From Chitinophaga sp. Ak27 (GTDB lineage: Bacteria; Bacteroidota; Bacteroidia; Chitinophagales; Chitinophagaceae): DNA of 64,000 nt. The notes beneath the pieces were generated by a model. That model saw only the letters and a program-made list of their open reading frames with translations. It had not been told where the DNA came from and did no database searches. Shown piece after piece: positions 1 to 8,226 of this stretch. A program made the position numbers and the translations under genes. The stretch lies in NCBI RefSeq assembly GCF_012726295.1, contig NZ_JABAOB010000001.1, forward strand, positions 124,001-188,000, given 5' to 3'. Position 1 is the first letter of the stretch. Each line of letters begins with the position of its first letter.

Positions 1-163
1 GAAATCTCTTCATATCAAAATTGTGTAATAATTGCTCAAATCTCGCTGTTTCGGCTGTTTCAAATCTGCACCAATCACCACTCATATACCACATATCCTG
101 CGATAAATTGGTAATTTCCCCTACAAGATTTCCTCCCCAGTATACATTGAAAATATAGTCCAT
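1..163 (-). CDS. Small hypothetical protein, partial (runs off left edge)
   Basis: I do not recognise this protein. The first 54 residues are visible, beginning MDYIFNVYWGGNLVGEI and rich in aromatic residues; the C-terminus lies outside the window. The frame is open upstream of the chosen ATG (163) as far as the TAA stop of the preceding minus-strand ORF at 227-229, so the true start could be earlier, or both ORFs could be one gene broken by an in-frame stop. The stretch is AT-rich compared with the following genes. A small immunity-like or orphan protein is possible, but nothing shows it. Confidence 0.4.
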   Translation of the reverse strand, partial: MDYIFNVYWGGNLVGEITNLSQDMWYMSGDWCRFETAETARFEQLLHNFDMKRF

Positions 164-226
164 TATTTCTTGTGTATAAAGATAATTAAATACACAGCCC
201 GTATCAAAACGCGCTTTGCTCTCTTC

Positions 227-601
227 TTAATCCTTTATTGACACTGGAAGCACCTCATTTATCTTATGCGTCCCCTCTCTAATCGAAACCTCATTTTCCC
301 TATCTCCCATTTTAAAATCAACCGGGTATTTATTAATCTTCGACAGCCAATTAAACTCGACTTCAAATTTATTAGCGGTTTTCCAATACCCTCTTAATGC
401 ATATAAAGAAAAACCTTCGGCTTCCGGTGCGGAAAGAGAAAATGTTTCATAGCGGATCTCACAATTATTTGAGAAAGAATCGGCGCTATCGATAAAATTG
501 AATATAACTCTTTTATTTGTAATATTGCCACCGCAACCAAAAACAAATGTAAATGTCTTCAACCCCAATGGTACCACAAACTTTAGATGAGGTTTTGGCA
601 A
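227..601 (-). CDS. Hypothetical protein, possibly a gene remnant
   Basis: This 124-codon frame has a polar, strand-like composition and no family I recognise. Its 5' end overlaps the start of the oppositely oriented DUF5995 gene by about 50 bases. The only ATG lies inside that overlap; a TTG at codon 14 would remove most of it. A divergent overlap of two 5' ends leaves no room for promoters, so this is probably the C-terminal remnant of a longer gene truncated at a rearrangement point. The next small ORF (1-163) follows in the same frame after one TAA stop. Confidence 0.35.
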   Translation of the reverse strand: MPKPHLKFVVPLGLKTFTFVFGCGGNITNKRVIFNFIDSADSFSNNCEIRYETFSLSAPEAEGFSLYALRGYWKTANKFEVEFNWLSKINKYPVDFKMGDRENEVSIREGTHKINEVLPVSIKD

Positions 602-1356
602 AACTGGAAGATATCATCGGCAACGCCATCAAAAATGAAGATCGTAGTGGATATTTCGCCGCCCTGTATTACAAAGTGACATTGAAAGTAAAAGAAGGCA
701 TTGCAGCTGGCCAGTTTGGCGATGGAAAAAATATTACCCGGCTGGATATTCAGTTCGCGAACCGGTATTTTTATGCATTTGATCAGTGGCAGCAGGGAAA
801 ACCTGTCACAGGATCCTGGGAGGTGGCCTTCAATGCTACCAGGAAACGCTCCTGTTTAATATTACAGCACCTGTTACTGGGAATGAATGCACATATTAAT
901 CTCGACCTGGGTATTGCTACCTGCGAGGTATCCAATGGCGACCTGGATAGTATGAGAACAGATTACAATAATATCAACCTGATACTGGCCTCCCTTACAT
1001 ATGGAGTCATCAACCAGCTGAACGTGCTGTCGCCTTTTATGTCTATACTTGGTTTCAGAGGTACGAAATCAAATTCTATGCTGGTACAATTCAGTCTTGG
1101 TAACGCCAGGGATGGCTCCTGGTGTTTTGCAGAGGAACTGGCATTGAAAAAAGGCAGCGCATACGATGATTTTATCGCCCGGCGGGATAATGAAATCGCG
1201 GAGCTGGGAGGCAGCCTGATTAAGAGCAGGGGCTTTCTAAGAATTGGCGTCTGGCTCATACATTTATTCGAATGTAAAAAAGTGAGCTATATTATCGATA
1301 TGCTGAATGACTTTAAGAAGCCGTATAAGAAGGATTTGAAGGGGTTTAAGTTATAG
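553..1356 (+). CDS. DUF5995 family protein
   Basis: The 267-residue protein matches my memory of DUF5995, a bacterial family of unknown function. The clearest signature is the central block with QHLLLGMNAHINLDLGIA (about residues 118-135), preceded by a WEVAF-x-ATRKRS segment. The histidine/asparagine/aspartate cluster in that block looks like an active or metal-binding site, but that is inference. No signal peptide or membrane segment is seen. The ATG at 553 is taken as start; ATG 568 (codon 6) is an alternative that would lessen the overlap with the minus-strand ORF. It has no operon partner. Confidence 0.75.
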   Translation: MSSTPMVPQTLDEVLAKLEDIIGNAIKNEDRSGYFAALYYKVTLKVKEGIAAGQFGDGKNITRLDIQFANRYFYAFDQWQQGKPVTGSWEVAFNATRKRSCLILQHLLLGMNAHINLDLGIATCEVSNGDLDSMRTDYNNINLILASLTYGVINQLNVLSPFMSILGFRGTKSNSMLVQFSLGNARDGSWCFAEELALKKGSAYDDFIARRDNEIAELGGSLIKSRGFLRIGVWLIHLFECKKVSYIIDMLNDFKKPYKKDLKGFKL

Positions 1357-1490
1357 GTCTTTGAGATAATTACCCTGGCTGTAAGCATTTCTGATCATCC
1401 GGGAACCGATGGCAATTCACTAGAGATAAAAGAAGTGGAAAAGCCGGAGATGACGGCTTTTCCACCAAAGTACCACGCACTCGGATACTA

Positions 1491-1910
1491 TTAGTTTGAC
1501 TGTTGCGCAGGGAATTTAGTAATATCCATATAGAAAACTTCCCAGGTGTGTCCATCTAAATCTTCAATGGTTCGCTGTTGCATAAAGCCGTAATCTCTCA
1601 ATTCATTTGGTTCAGTTCCTCCGGCTTTAAGGCCATTCGTTACTACCTTATTCACTTCATCCAGGCTATCTAACGATAGTGAAAAAAGTCCTGCTAAATT
1701 TGACTTTGTGTCTGCTAATGGCTTAGTCGCAAAGGTCTTAAACTTTTCATGTGTCATTATCATCACAAAAATGTTTTCACTCCACACCATGCATTTTGCT
1801 GAGTCATCTGAAAATTGAGGATTGTTAGCAAATCCTAATGCCGTATAAAAGTCCAATGATTGCTGAAGGTCTTTTACGGGTAAATTGATAAATACTTGCT
1901 TTGCCATCAT
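1491..1910 (-). CDS. VOC (glyoxalase/dioxygenase fold) family protein
   Basis: This 139-residue protein has the vicinal-oxygen-chelate fold pattern: an N-terminal INLPVKDLQQSLDFYTALGF strand-helix unit, a middle FVMIMTHEKFKTF segment, and a C-terminal DLDGHTWEVFYMD strand. Bacteroidota members of this subgroup are usually annotated as glyoxalase or extradiol-dioxygenase-like proteins of unknown substrate. Start could be Met1 or Met2 (MMAKQ). A decayed paralogue lies immediately upstream on the same strand, and a Crp/Fnr regulator further upstream, so the three may once have formed one transcription unit. Confidence 0.85.
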   Translation of the reverse strand: MMAKQVFINLPVKDLQQSLDFYTALGFANNPQFSDDSAKCMVWSENIFVMIMTHEKFKTFATKPLADTKSNLAGLFSLSLDSLDEVNKVVTNGLKAGGTEPNELRDYGFMQQRTIEDLDGHTWEVFYMDITKFPAQQSN

Positions 1911-1966
1911 ATTAGTTTTTTAGTGAATGAATTTTATAATAATAGATAATTAGGGTTCTGTCTTAG

Positions 1967-2258
1967 TTACGAATTGGGTATGCTTGCCCGGTCCATATAA
2001 ACAATTTCCCATTGATGTCCATCGGGGTCTGCAAAGCTGTGCTGGTACATCCATCCGTGGTCTTTCGGTTCGGCATAAATGGAGCCGCCAAGTTCGGTGG
2101 CTTTTGTTATGATTTACATAAATGTGTTCGTTTACCTCCATACAAGCGGCCTTGTCGTCGGTAAGTTGTGGGGGAAAGCTGTAACCAAGGCCGTTGAAAA
2201 ATACCTTCGACCGCTCCAGGTCTTTAACTGGCAAGTTGATGAAAACTTTTGTTGCCAT
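1967..2258 (-). pseudogene. VOC family protein, broken by internal deletion and frameshift
   Basis: The first about 48 codons (MATKVFINLPVKDLERSKVF onward, to NEHIYV) match the start of the intact neighbour at 1491-1910. The frame then turns to nonsense (NHNKSHRTWRLH). In another frame the same DNA gives a good VOC C-terminal half, with ITKATELGGSIYAEPKDHG and then FADPDGHQWEIVYMD, ending at a TAA at 1967-1969. Compared with its paralogue roughly 35-40 residues are missing at the junction near 2110-2115. A short deletion that also shifted frame explains this. The fold cannot form, so this is a pseudogene. Confidence 0.8.
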
Positions 2259-2345
2259 GATTTAAATTTTTAGTTGCTTGCTGAAGCAAAGGTGCGGCAA
2301 CTGTTTTTCCAAAAAATTTACATTTGTTGAGAAAGCAAAAAATCT

Positions 2346-2924
2346 TTACTTATTCGCGAAAAATATCCTGCTTAGCTGCGTGGGGGTGATGCCTAAATAG
2401 GCGGCAATGTGCTGCTTCTTTAACCTTTTTACTAAACCCGGGTATCTGCGGAGAAAATTATCGTAATTGGTTTTAGCTGACTCATACCGTAGCGATACTT
2501 CGTAGGGCTCCTTCTCTATTATCCAATGCTGCTCCATATAGCGGATATAAAAGGCGGCGATGTCAGGATAAATCGTCACCAGTTTTTTAAATTCCATGAA
2601 ATTATATTCTAGCACAGCGGTGTTCTCCAGGGCCTTTATGGTAAAATTACTCGGCGACTGCGTGAGCGCCGCTGTCATAGAACCGGCAATCCGGTTCTCG
2701 GGGAAGAAATATTTAATCACCGTATCGCCGTTTTCGGCGGCATAATACTGATACATTAAGCCTTTTACAATAAAGGCCACCTTTTTAGGCGTTTGGCCTT
2801 CGGCAATGAAATTGTCGCCCTTGCTGTAGGTATTTTCGCGAAGCAAATCAGCCCACGCCGCTTCAGCTTGCGGTGTGAGTTCAACGTAGGTTTTTATCTT
2901 CTGGAAGAAAACATCATGGGTCAT
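2346..2924 (-). CDS. Crp/Fnr family transcriptional regulator
   Basis: The 192-residue protein has an N-terminal cyclic-nucleotide-binding-like beta-barrel (about residues 20-115: GDNFIAEGQTPKKVAFIVKG, YFFPENRIAG) and a C-terminal helix-turn-helix (about 165-190: KKQHIAAYLGITPTQLSRI). Bacteroidota members of this group generally lack the residues for cAMP binding and have unknown ligands. It lies upstream of the VOC gene and pseudogene on the same strand and is divergent from the P-type ATPase gene, so either could be its target. No operator was identified. Confidence 0.88.
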   Translation of the reverse strand: MTHDVFFQKIKTYVELTPQAEAAWADLLRENTYSKGDNFIAEGQTPKKVAFIVKGLMYQYYAAENGDTVIKYFFPENRIAGSMTAALTQSPSNFTIKALENTAVLEYNFMEFKKLVTIYPDIAAFYIRYMEQHWIIEKEPYEVSLRYESAKTNYDNFLRRYPGLVKRLKKQHIAAYLGITPTQLSRIFFANK

Positions 2925-3074
2925 TAAATAAAGATAGGAATCTTATTTGCCAGTGCAATGAAGGGACTGGGATTATTTTACAATGCTGCCGGAGTAATTA
3001 ATAATAATAAAATTTTAACGTTTCAGGTTTGTTATTATCGTAATTTCATATAAATATTAGAAAAAACCGGAATA

Positions 3075-5444
3075 ATGATTGACCTTTATTCGGGCTTACC
3101 CCAAAGAGAAGCAGAAAGCCGTTTGAGGCAATATGGCTATAATGAAGTCCCTGAAAAAAAAACATATCCACTGGTAGAATTTCTATCCAAGTTTTGGGGA
3201 CTTAGTGCCTGGATGCTTGAACTAATAATCATTCTTTCATGGATATTGCACAAAGCATCCGATGCTTACATTGTAGCAGGGTTACTTGTTTTTAATGCAA
3301 TTATCGGCTTTCTGCAGGAACAGCATGCTGCTAATGCAGTTGATGCACTCAAAAAGAATTTACAGGTAATGGTCAGGGTAATCAGAGATGGCACCTGGCA
3401 AACGTTTCCTGCCCGGCAAATAGTCCCCGGCGATATATTACGGATCAGAACCGGCGATTTCATACCTGCTGACGTTGAAATAGTTCATGGAGAAATACAT
3501 GTTGACCAGTCCGCACTTACCGGTGAATCGGTAGAAATCAGAAAAGCACTTAAGGCAGCTGTGTTCTCAGGCTCCATAGTAACAGGGGGAGAAGCCACAG
3601 CAGCTGTTACAGCTACAGGGTCTAACACCAGCTATGGCAAAACTATTGAGCTGGTCAAAATAGCCAGACCCCAATCACATATTGATACACTGATTTCAAA
3701 AGTTGTAAAATGGCTTTTGCTTATAGTCACAATGCTATTATTAATAGCATTGATAACATCCATACTAAAAGGGAGCAACTTACTTGAAATACTGCCATTA
3801 ATGCTGGTGCTGTTGCTTGGAGCTATTCCGGTAGCGCTTTCAGCAATGTTCACAGTTAGTATGGCCCTGGGATCAAGGCAATTGGTGAAGGAAGGCGTTT
3901 TAATAACCCGGTTAAATGCCCCGGATGATGCAGCCGCTATGGATATTCTATGCGTAGACAAAACCGGCACGTTAACTGAGAACAAGTTATCGGTGGCAAA
4001 AATAATCCCTGCAGGTCCATATACAGAAAACGATGTGTTACTTTATGGCGCTTTAGCTTCCCAAGAGGCCAATCACGACTCGATTGACATTGCCTTTATT
4101 GACGCCGCCAATCAGAAAAACCTCATCAATAGCTCTTTTATCCAGGAAGCATTTACTCCTTTTGACCCGCAAACCCGTAGAACCAAGGCTATTATAAAAA
4201 AGGGAGATGAAAAAATTGAAGTAATGAAAGGCGCGTTTGGAAGTATTGCCCAGACGTGCGGCCTCGACGAAAAATCGCTACGAGACTGGGAGATAAAAAT
4301 AAATGGACTCGCAGAGGAAGGATATAGGGCCATAGCCATAGCAGAGAGGGATTTAAATGACAAGCCTCATCTCATTGGAGTAGTAGGTTTACACGATCCC
4401 CCAAGATCAGACGCAAAAAAGTTAATTGACGAGATTGAGAATTTAGGTATATCTGTTAAAATGCTTACGGGCGACGCCCTCCCTGTTGCAGTGGAAATTG
4501 CAAAGGCCGTAGGTATAGCTGGCACGATCATAAAGGCTTCTGAACTAAAAACAACCGACAAGGCAAAGAAAACCAGGCTACTTCAGAATTTCAGCGGTGC
4601 AGCGGAAGTTTACCCGGCAGATAAATATGGAATTGTAAAATCCTTCCAGGAAGCCGGCCATATAGTAGGAATGACCGGTGACGGCGTAAATGACGCCCCG
4701 GCGTTAAAGCAGGCGGAAGTAGGCATAGCCGTAAGTAATGCGACAGATGTGGCGAAAGGAGCGGCCAGTATCGTACTGACCGAAGAAGGATTAGCTAATA
4801 TTATCAGCCCTGTTAAGATAGGAAGAATGATGTTTGAAAGAATCAATACCTGGATACTCAACAAAATTGCAAGAACAATTCTGAAAACCTGTTTTGTCGT
4901 ATTTTCCTTCCTGTTTCTTGGCAAATATGTTATTTCCGCTTCCGCCATGCTGCTGATGATTTTTATGACGGACTTTGTCAAAATATCCTTATCAACAGAC
5001 AATGTAAGGTGGTCTGTAACACCTGCAAAATGGCATATTAACAAACTGGCAAAAACAGGACTGATAATAGGATTATTGATGACCCTGGAGGCGTTCGGCC
5101 TTCTCTACATTAGTCAGCAATATTTTGGTCTGTATGCAGATGATGCCGCACTCAATACTTTTTGTTTCGAGATCCTACTTTTTTTTGCCCTGTTTTCAAT
5201 ATTTATAGTCAGAGAACAACGGCATTTTTGGTGCTCCAAACCAAGTAAAATATTGCTATTCATTATTCTGGCGGATATGATATTCGCAATAATGCTTTCT
5301 ACTTTTGGTTTCTTAGGCTTTAAAGCCATTCCAATCACTCAAACTTTATTTGTAATTATTTATACGTTATTTTTCTCGCTAGGCATTAATGATGTTATAA
5401 AAGTGGCATTTTTTAAAAGAGTTGAAAAAGTAGTTAAATACTAA
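3075..5444 (+). CDS. P-type ATPase, P3A-like (proton-exporting type)
   Basis: This 789-residue membrane ATPase couples ATP hydrolysis to cation export across the inner membrane. Visible landmarks are an N-terminal cytosolic segment with LRQYGYNEVPEKK, two membrane spans, the actuator LTGES (about residue 150), the phosphorylated aspartate in DKTGTLT (Asp295), MLTGD and TGDGVNDAP (about residue 534), then six C-terminal spans. The compact N-terminus, the lack of heavy-metal-binding CxxC, and the length favour the plasma-membrane H+-ATPase (P3A) group over Ca2+ or metal pumps; ion specificity is inferred. The universal-stress gene follows 10 bases downstream, suggesting one transcript. Confidence 0.88.
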   Translation: MIDLYSGLPQREAESRLRQYGYNEVPEKKTYPLVEFLSKFWGLSAWMLELIIILSWILHKASDAYIVAGLLVFNAIIGFLQEQHAANAVDALKKNLQVMVRVIRDGTWQTFPARQIVPGDILRIRTGDFIPADVEIVHGEIHVDQSALTGESVEIRKALKAAVFSGSIVTGGEATAAVTATGSNTSYGKTIELVKIARPQSHIDTLISKVVKWLLLIVTMLLLIALITSILKGSNLLEILPLMLVLLLGAIPVALSAMFTVSMALGSRQLVKEGVLITRLNAPDDAAAMDILCVDKTGTLTENKLSVAKIIPAGPYTENDVLLYGALASQEANHDSIDIAFIDAANQKNLINSSFIQEAFTPFDPQTRRTKAIIKKGDEKIEVMKGAFGSIAQTCGLDEKSLRDWEIKINGLAEEGYRAIAIAERDLNDKPHLIGVVGLHDPPRSDAKKLIDEIENLGISVKMLTGDALPVAVEIAKAVGIAGTIIKASELKTTDKAKKTRLLQNFSGAAEVYPADKYGIVKSFQEAGHIVGMTGDGVNDAPALKQAEVGIAVSNATDVAKGAASIVLTEEGLANIISPVKIGRMMFERINTWILNKIARTILKTCFVVFSFLFLGKYVISASAMLLMIFMTDFVKISLSTDNVRWSVTPAKWHINKLAKTGLIIGLLMTLEAFGLLYISQQYFGLYADDAALNTFCFEILLFFALFSIFIVREQRHFWCSKPSKILLFIILADMIFAIMLSTFGFLGFKAIPITQTLFVIIYTLFFSLGINDVIKVAFFKRVEKVVKY

Positions 5445-5454
5445 ATAAACAAAA

Positions 5455-5886
5455 ATGAATTACTGTAAAATTCTAATCGCAGTGGACGATGGGCCTACTG
5501 CAGAAAAAGTGGCATCAAATGGATATCAACTTGCAAAAAAATTAAAAGCGGAGATGGCACTATTGAGTGTTGTTGACACAACTCATTTAATGACAGATAG
5601 TGGAATAACACCGAGAGAGCTGGCAGACATCAATAAAAGTGATTTTAAAAAAAGCCACCAGTTGCTGGCTGAAAAAATTTTCAAGGATTACAAAATCTGG
5701 TCCTTTGTGGAAGAAGGCAAACCATACGAAGTAATTTTAAAAACCGCAGAAGAATGGGAAGCTGATTTGATTATAATAGGTACACACGGAAGAACCGGAC
5801 TTTACCATCTGCTCCTGGGCAGTATAGCTGAGCATGTTATCCGGTATTCATCAATTCCCGTAATGATTATTCCGTCAAAGCCCTGA
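5455..5886 (+). CDS. Universal stress protein (UspA family)
   Basis: This single-domain, 143-residue Usp protein is probably cytosolic. It begins with the strand YCKILIAVDDG and ends with the ATP-binding signature G-x2-G-x9-G-(S/T), seen as GTHGRTG...LLLGS (about residues 112-126), so it is of the nucleotide-binding type. It follows the P-type ATPase by 10 bases and is very likely co-transcribed. Usp proteins beside ion pumps are commonly thought to link transport to energy or acid stress; that role is inference here. Confidence 0.92.
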   Translation: MNYCKILIAVDDGPTAEKVASNGYQLAKKLKAEMALLSVVDTTHLMTDSGITPRELADINKSDFKKSHQLLAEKIFKDYKIWSFVEEGKPYEVILKTAEEWEADLIIIGTHGRTGLYHLLLGSIAEHVIRYSSIPVMIIPSKP

Positions 5887-6145
5887 TACGGGGCCTGCTA
5901 ATCGCGCTACTATTGGTCAGGGGAATAATTTCAGCCGGTACCAGAATGAAATTATCCCCCGAAAATAAAGACGTATCACCAGCCTTTCTCTCAAACTTTT
6001 TAATAACACTGGATCTTTACAAATAGCAGCATTTTATTCAAAAAGAAAAAAGCCGTCCAATTTACTTTGGAGACTGCTTCTTTTCTCTTTAATGTAAATA
6101 TGCACTCCTTTGTAGTTCGCCGGTTATAGCCCGATTAAACACCTG
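5887..6145. other. Intergenic gap between convergent genes; weak hairpin
   Basis: The gap holds an imperfect inverted repeat at about 6042-6089 (arms around AGCCGTCC and GGAGACTGCT, flanked by A-rich and T-rich runs). This would suit a bidirectional terminator for the Usp gene and the RteC-like gene, which face each other. Nothing else is seen. Confidence 0.35.
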
Positions 6146-7006
6146 CTATTCTCTTATTTCGGTTTTATTTATCAAGAAGTTATTAATCGCATTATGTAAC
6201 CGGACCGCAAACATATCCTCTGGCTTTGTTCTCTGCAATTCATTAAGATTTATCCTGTACCTCTCCTCGTTAAATGGCTCATCATTAATACTAAACATTC
6301 CCCCGAGCAGCCGGATTATCTCTTCTTCCTGAACCCCTTTTAATGTAGTAAGGGAAAGGGCTTTTATTAGTTCTGATAAATCTCTTTCTGTTCCTTCCCA
6401 GGGCAATCGCGTAATACTTCCTATTACAAGGTTGTCCTGTTCTTGTATTTGCCCTGTTAACCATTTTGCTAAATGGCAGTCACTGACAAACATCGCAAAT
6501 TGCGTCATCCAGCCTTTTCCCTCTTCCTCTATTTCGGAGTTATAGAAGGGATGATCAATAAGCACATTATTGGTAAAAATCCATCTCTTTTCGTTTACTT
6601 TCTTTAATTCTTCCTTTAACACAGTTATTGGCGGTAAAGCAGTTGACTGTAGCTTATCTATTACAGACGTTATGGATGCGTTGGTAAAGCCGTCTATCAC
6701 TGAATCAAAGTAAATCCATTCTGATACAAGCGGGACATACCAAATTTCAGGTAAATCATCACTTTTCATATATTTCTTCACGTCCTGTACCTCCTGATAT
6801 AAGGCCTTTGATTCCGTTGTCAATATTTCTGATAATTCTTTTGATTTTTTGTTTTCATTGTTACGCGTGTAACGTGCATATAAGTTCCACGCCGTATTTA
6901 TATACCTGGCGATTCGCCATTCATTATCTATTGCAAATTCCAGTTTGTACGACAACTCCCTGTACCAGTTAACATAGTTATCTATGTTTAGTTTTTGAAA
7001 TTCCAT
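6146..7006 (-). CDS. RteC-domain-like protein
   Basis: The 286-residue soluble protein has an N-terminal helical region and a C-terminal segment (about residues 200-285) with the spacing W-x-GT-x3-L-x-ELI-x-AL ... GGMF-x-I ... Y-x3-L-NEL-x3-K ... F-x2-RLHNAINNF. This resembles the C-terminal part of RteC, the regulator of excision in Bacteroides conjugative transposons, and many chromosomal Bacteroidota proteins of unknown role. The assignment rests on pattern memory and is moderate. It lies between a Usp gene and tRNA-Leu(CAG), with no transposon genes nearby. AT-rich codon use is visible compared with PUL 1. Confidence 0.5.
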   Translation of the reverse strand: MEFQKLNIDNYVNWYRELSYKLEFAIDNEWRIARYINTAWNLYARYTRNNENKKSKELSEILTTESKALYQEVQDVKKYMKSDDLPEIWYVPLVSEWIYFDSVIDGFTNASITSVIDKLQSTALPPITVLKEELKKVNEKRWIFTNNVLIDHPFYNSEIEEEGKGWMTQFAMFVSDCHLAKWLTGQIQEQDNLVIGSITRLPWEGTERDLSELIKALSLTTLKGVQEEEIIRLLGGMFSINDEPFNEERYRINLNELQRTKPEDMFAVRLHNAINNFLINKTEIRE

Positions 7007-7403
7007 TTTAAAGGTGTTTAAAGTTTGCTTATAGTGTTATTTCTAGCCCAGCGCAATTTAGATTATTTGCAGACAATGATATGAATATACGTCTCACGCA
7101 GCACCTGCCGTCTTTTGTTTTTTCCTTTTGCTATTGTACTTATTCTTCAATAGCCTTGCTATATTGAGGAATGACAAGCTTTCATGTTAAATAAATAACT
7201 TGAAAATTAGATATCAAAAGAATGATAAGCGTTAATTGGAAGTTAGTACAGTAAGAGAATAATTCTTTTGTAAAAGAAAGCATGGCTCGATTTTCATGGA
7301 GAAACTCACTTTTAATGGAGTCAATTATCGAACCACTGTATGGCGGGATTATACAAAAATAAAAATGGACAAACTGAAGATAACCTCTATTTGTCCATTT
7401 TCG
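7007..7403. other. Intergenic gap between RteC-like gene and tRNA-Leu
   Basis: This 397-base AT-rich stretch holds no credible coding frame. An open frame across it merely reads through the tRNA gene. Apart from the tRNA terminator at 7362-7401 I see no structured element. Confidence 0.6.
7362..7401 (-). terminator. Terminator of tRNA-Leu(CAG)
   Basis: Perfect 12-bp arms (AAAATGGACAAA and its complement, 7362-7373 and 7390-7401) enclose a 16-base loop. On the minus strand the hairpin is followed by TTTTTATTTTTG. It begins 2 bases past the tRNA 3' end. Confidence 0.8.
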
Positions 7404-7487
7404 TGCCCAGAACTGGATTCGAACCAGCACACCCTTGCAGGCGCTGCGACCTGAACACAGTGCGTCTACCAATTTCGCCATCTGGGC
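7404..7487 (-). tRNA. tRNA-Leu (anticodon CAG)
   Basis: The minus strand folds as an 84-base class II tRNA. The acceptor stem is GCCCAGA pairing with TCTGGGC, with discriminator A. The D-loop has the leucine-type AATTGGTAGACGC, the anticodon stem CTGTG/CGCAG encloses loop TTCAGGT (anticodon CAG, reads CUG), there is a variable arm, and the T-arm carries GGTTCGAATCC. CCA is not encoded. A matching promoter (7511-7540) and terminator (7362-7401) frame the gene. Confidence 0.95.
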
Positions 7488-7510
7488 AACTGATATTGTG
7501 TCAGGGAGTG

Positions 7511-7540
7511 CAAATATAAGCAGTCATTTCTTTTCTCCAA
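7511..7540 (-). promoter_or_regulatory. Promoter of tRNA-Leu(CAG)
   Basis: On the minus strand the -33 TTG (7540-7538) is followed after exactly 19 bases by TATATTTG (7518-7511). This fits the Bacteroidota housekeeping-sigma consensus TTG-N19-TAnnTTTG. Transcription would start shortly before the tRNA 5' end at 7487. Confidence 0.8.
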
Positions 7541-7581
7541 AAAAATATCAACTTTTTTTCAAACTAACGTGAAAGGATATA

Positions 7582-7992
7582 CTAATAATTATAAATAAAC
7601 CCAAAGGAGGTAATACTAAAAGGCATCGCTCCCCGGGCTACCAGGTACAGATCATGTACGCCTTCTGCATGACGCAAGTTGCCGGTCAATTTCAACGCAT
7701 AGGTACTATCACCGGTATAAGGAATCTCCAGGGTGCCAATAATTTTCCCCTTGGGCTTGTCGATACGAAACTCTAACCGCGCATTGCTCTTTTTATGCTC
7801 CGAGGCTACCTCCACCCGGAAACCTATTTCCCCCAGGCTCAGATTTACCTGCGCAAAACTCAGGTAACTCCCCTCCTTCATCTGGAATTCCGTGGCCCTA
7901 TTTCCCTTCTTTGCCGCTGGCGCCGGCGCCGCCGTCTGTCCAGCGACAGACAATGGCACAAAAGCAAAAAGCAGCAATAACATCAGCCTCAT
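7582..7992 (-). CDS. Secreted CBM6-like carbohydrate-binding protein
   Basis: This 136-residue protein has a typical signal peptide (MRLMLLLLFAFVPLSVAGQ) and a short Ala/Pro linker, then a single beta-sandwich domain. The segment RLEFRIDKPKGKIIGTLEIP, with a later GVHDLYLVARG and a final aromatic FGFIYNY, is the pattern of family 6 carbohydrate-binding modules, usually found attached to glycosidases or DUF1080 enzymes. Here it stands alone, so it may bind glycan in the periplasm or at the surface. It has no obvious operon partner. Confidence 0.7.
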   Translation of the reverse strand: MRLMLLLLFAFVPLSVAGQTAAPAPAAKKGNRATEFQMKEGSYLSFAQVNLSLGEIGFRVEVASEHKKSNARLEFRIDKPKGKIIGTLEIPYTGDSTYALKLTGNLRHAEGVHDLYLVARGAMPFSITSFGFIYNY

Positions 7993-8226
7993 AGGGATTG
8001 GATAGGTGTCTTCTCTTTATATACGTACCGATATGATTACTACCGGCACGATAAATTAATAATAAATATCATAAAATTAAGGAATTATGTAATATCATGG
8101 CAAAATAATAACACCGGCTGACCAAAATCAGCCCGTCCGATGACCCTGGTCAGGATGAACCTTCCGATCCTGTAATACCTTTAGCCTGCAAAGAAAGTAG
8201 TTGGTTAAACATAAAAAAGGGAAGCC

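Noticed and set aside
1370..1555. Small minus-strand frame
   Set aside because: It overlaps the end of the VOC gene and shows no coding character.
7182..7481. Minus-strand frame of 99 codons
   Set aside because: It begins inside and reads through the tRNA-Leu(CAG) gene and its terminator, so it is not coding.
7404..7487. tRNA-Leu(CAG) as a proven integration site for the RteC-like gene
   Set aside because: No duplicated tRNA 3' end and no integrase are visible; kept only as a low-interest possibility.
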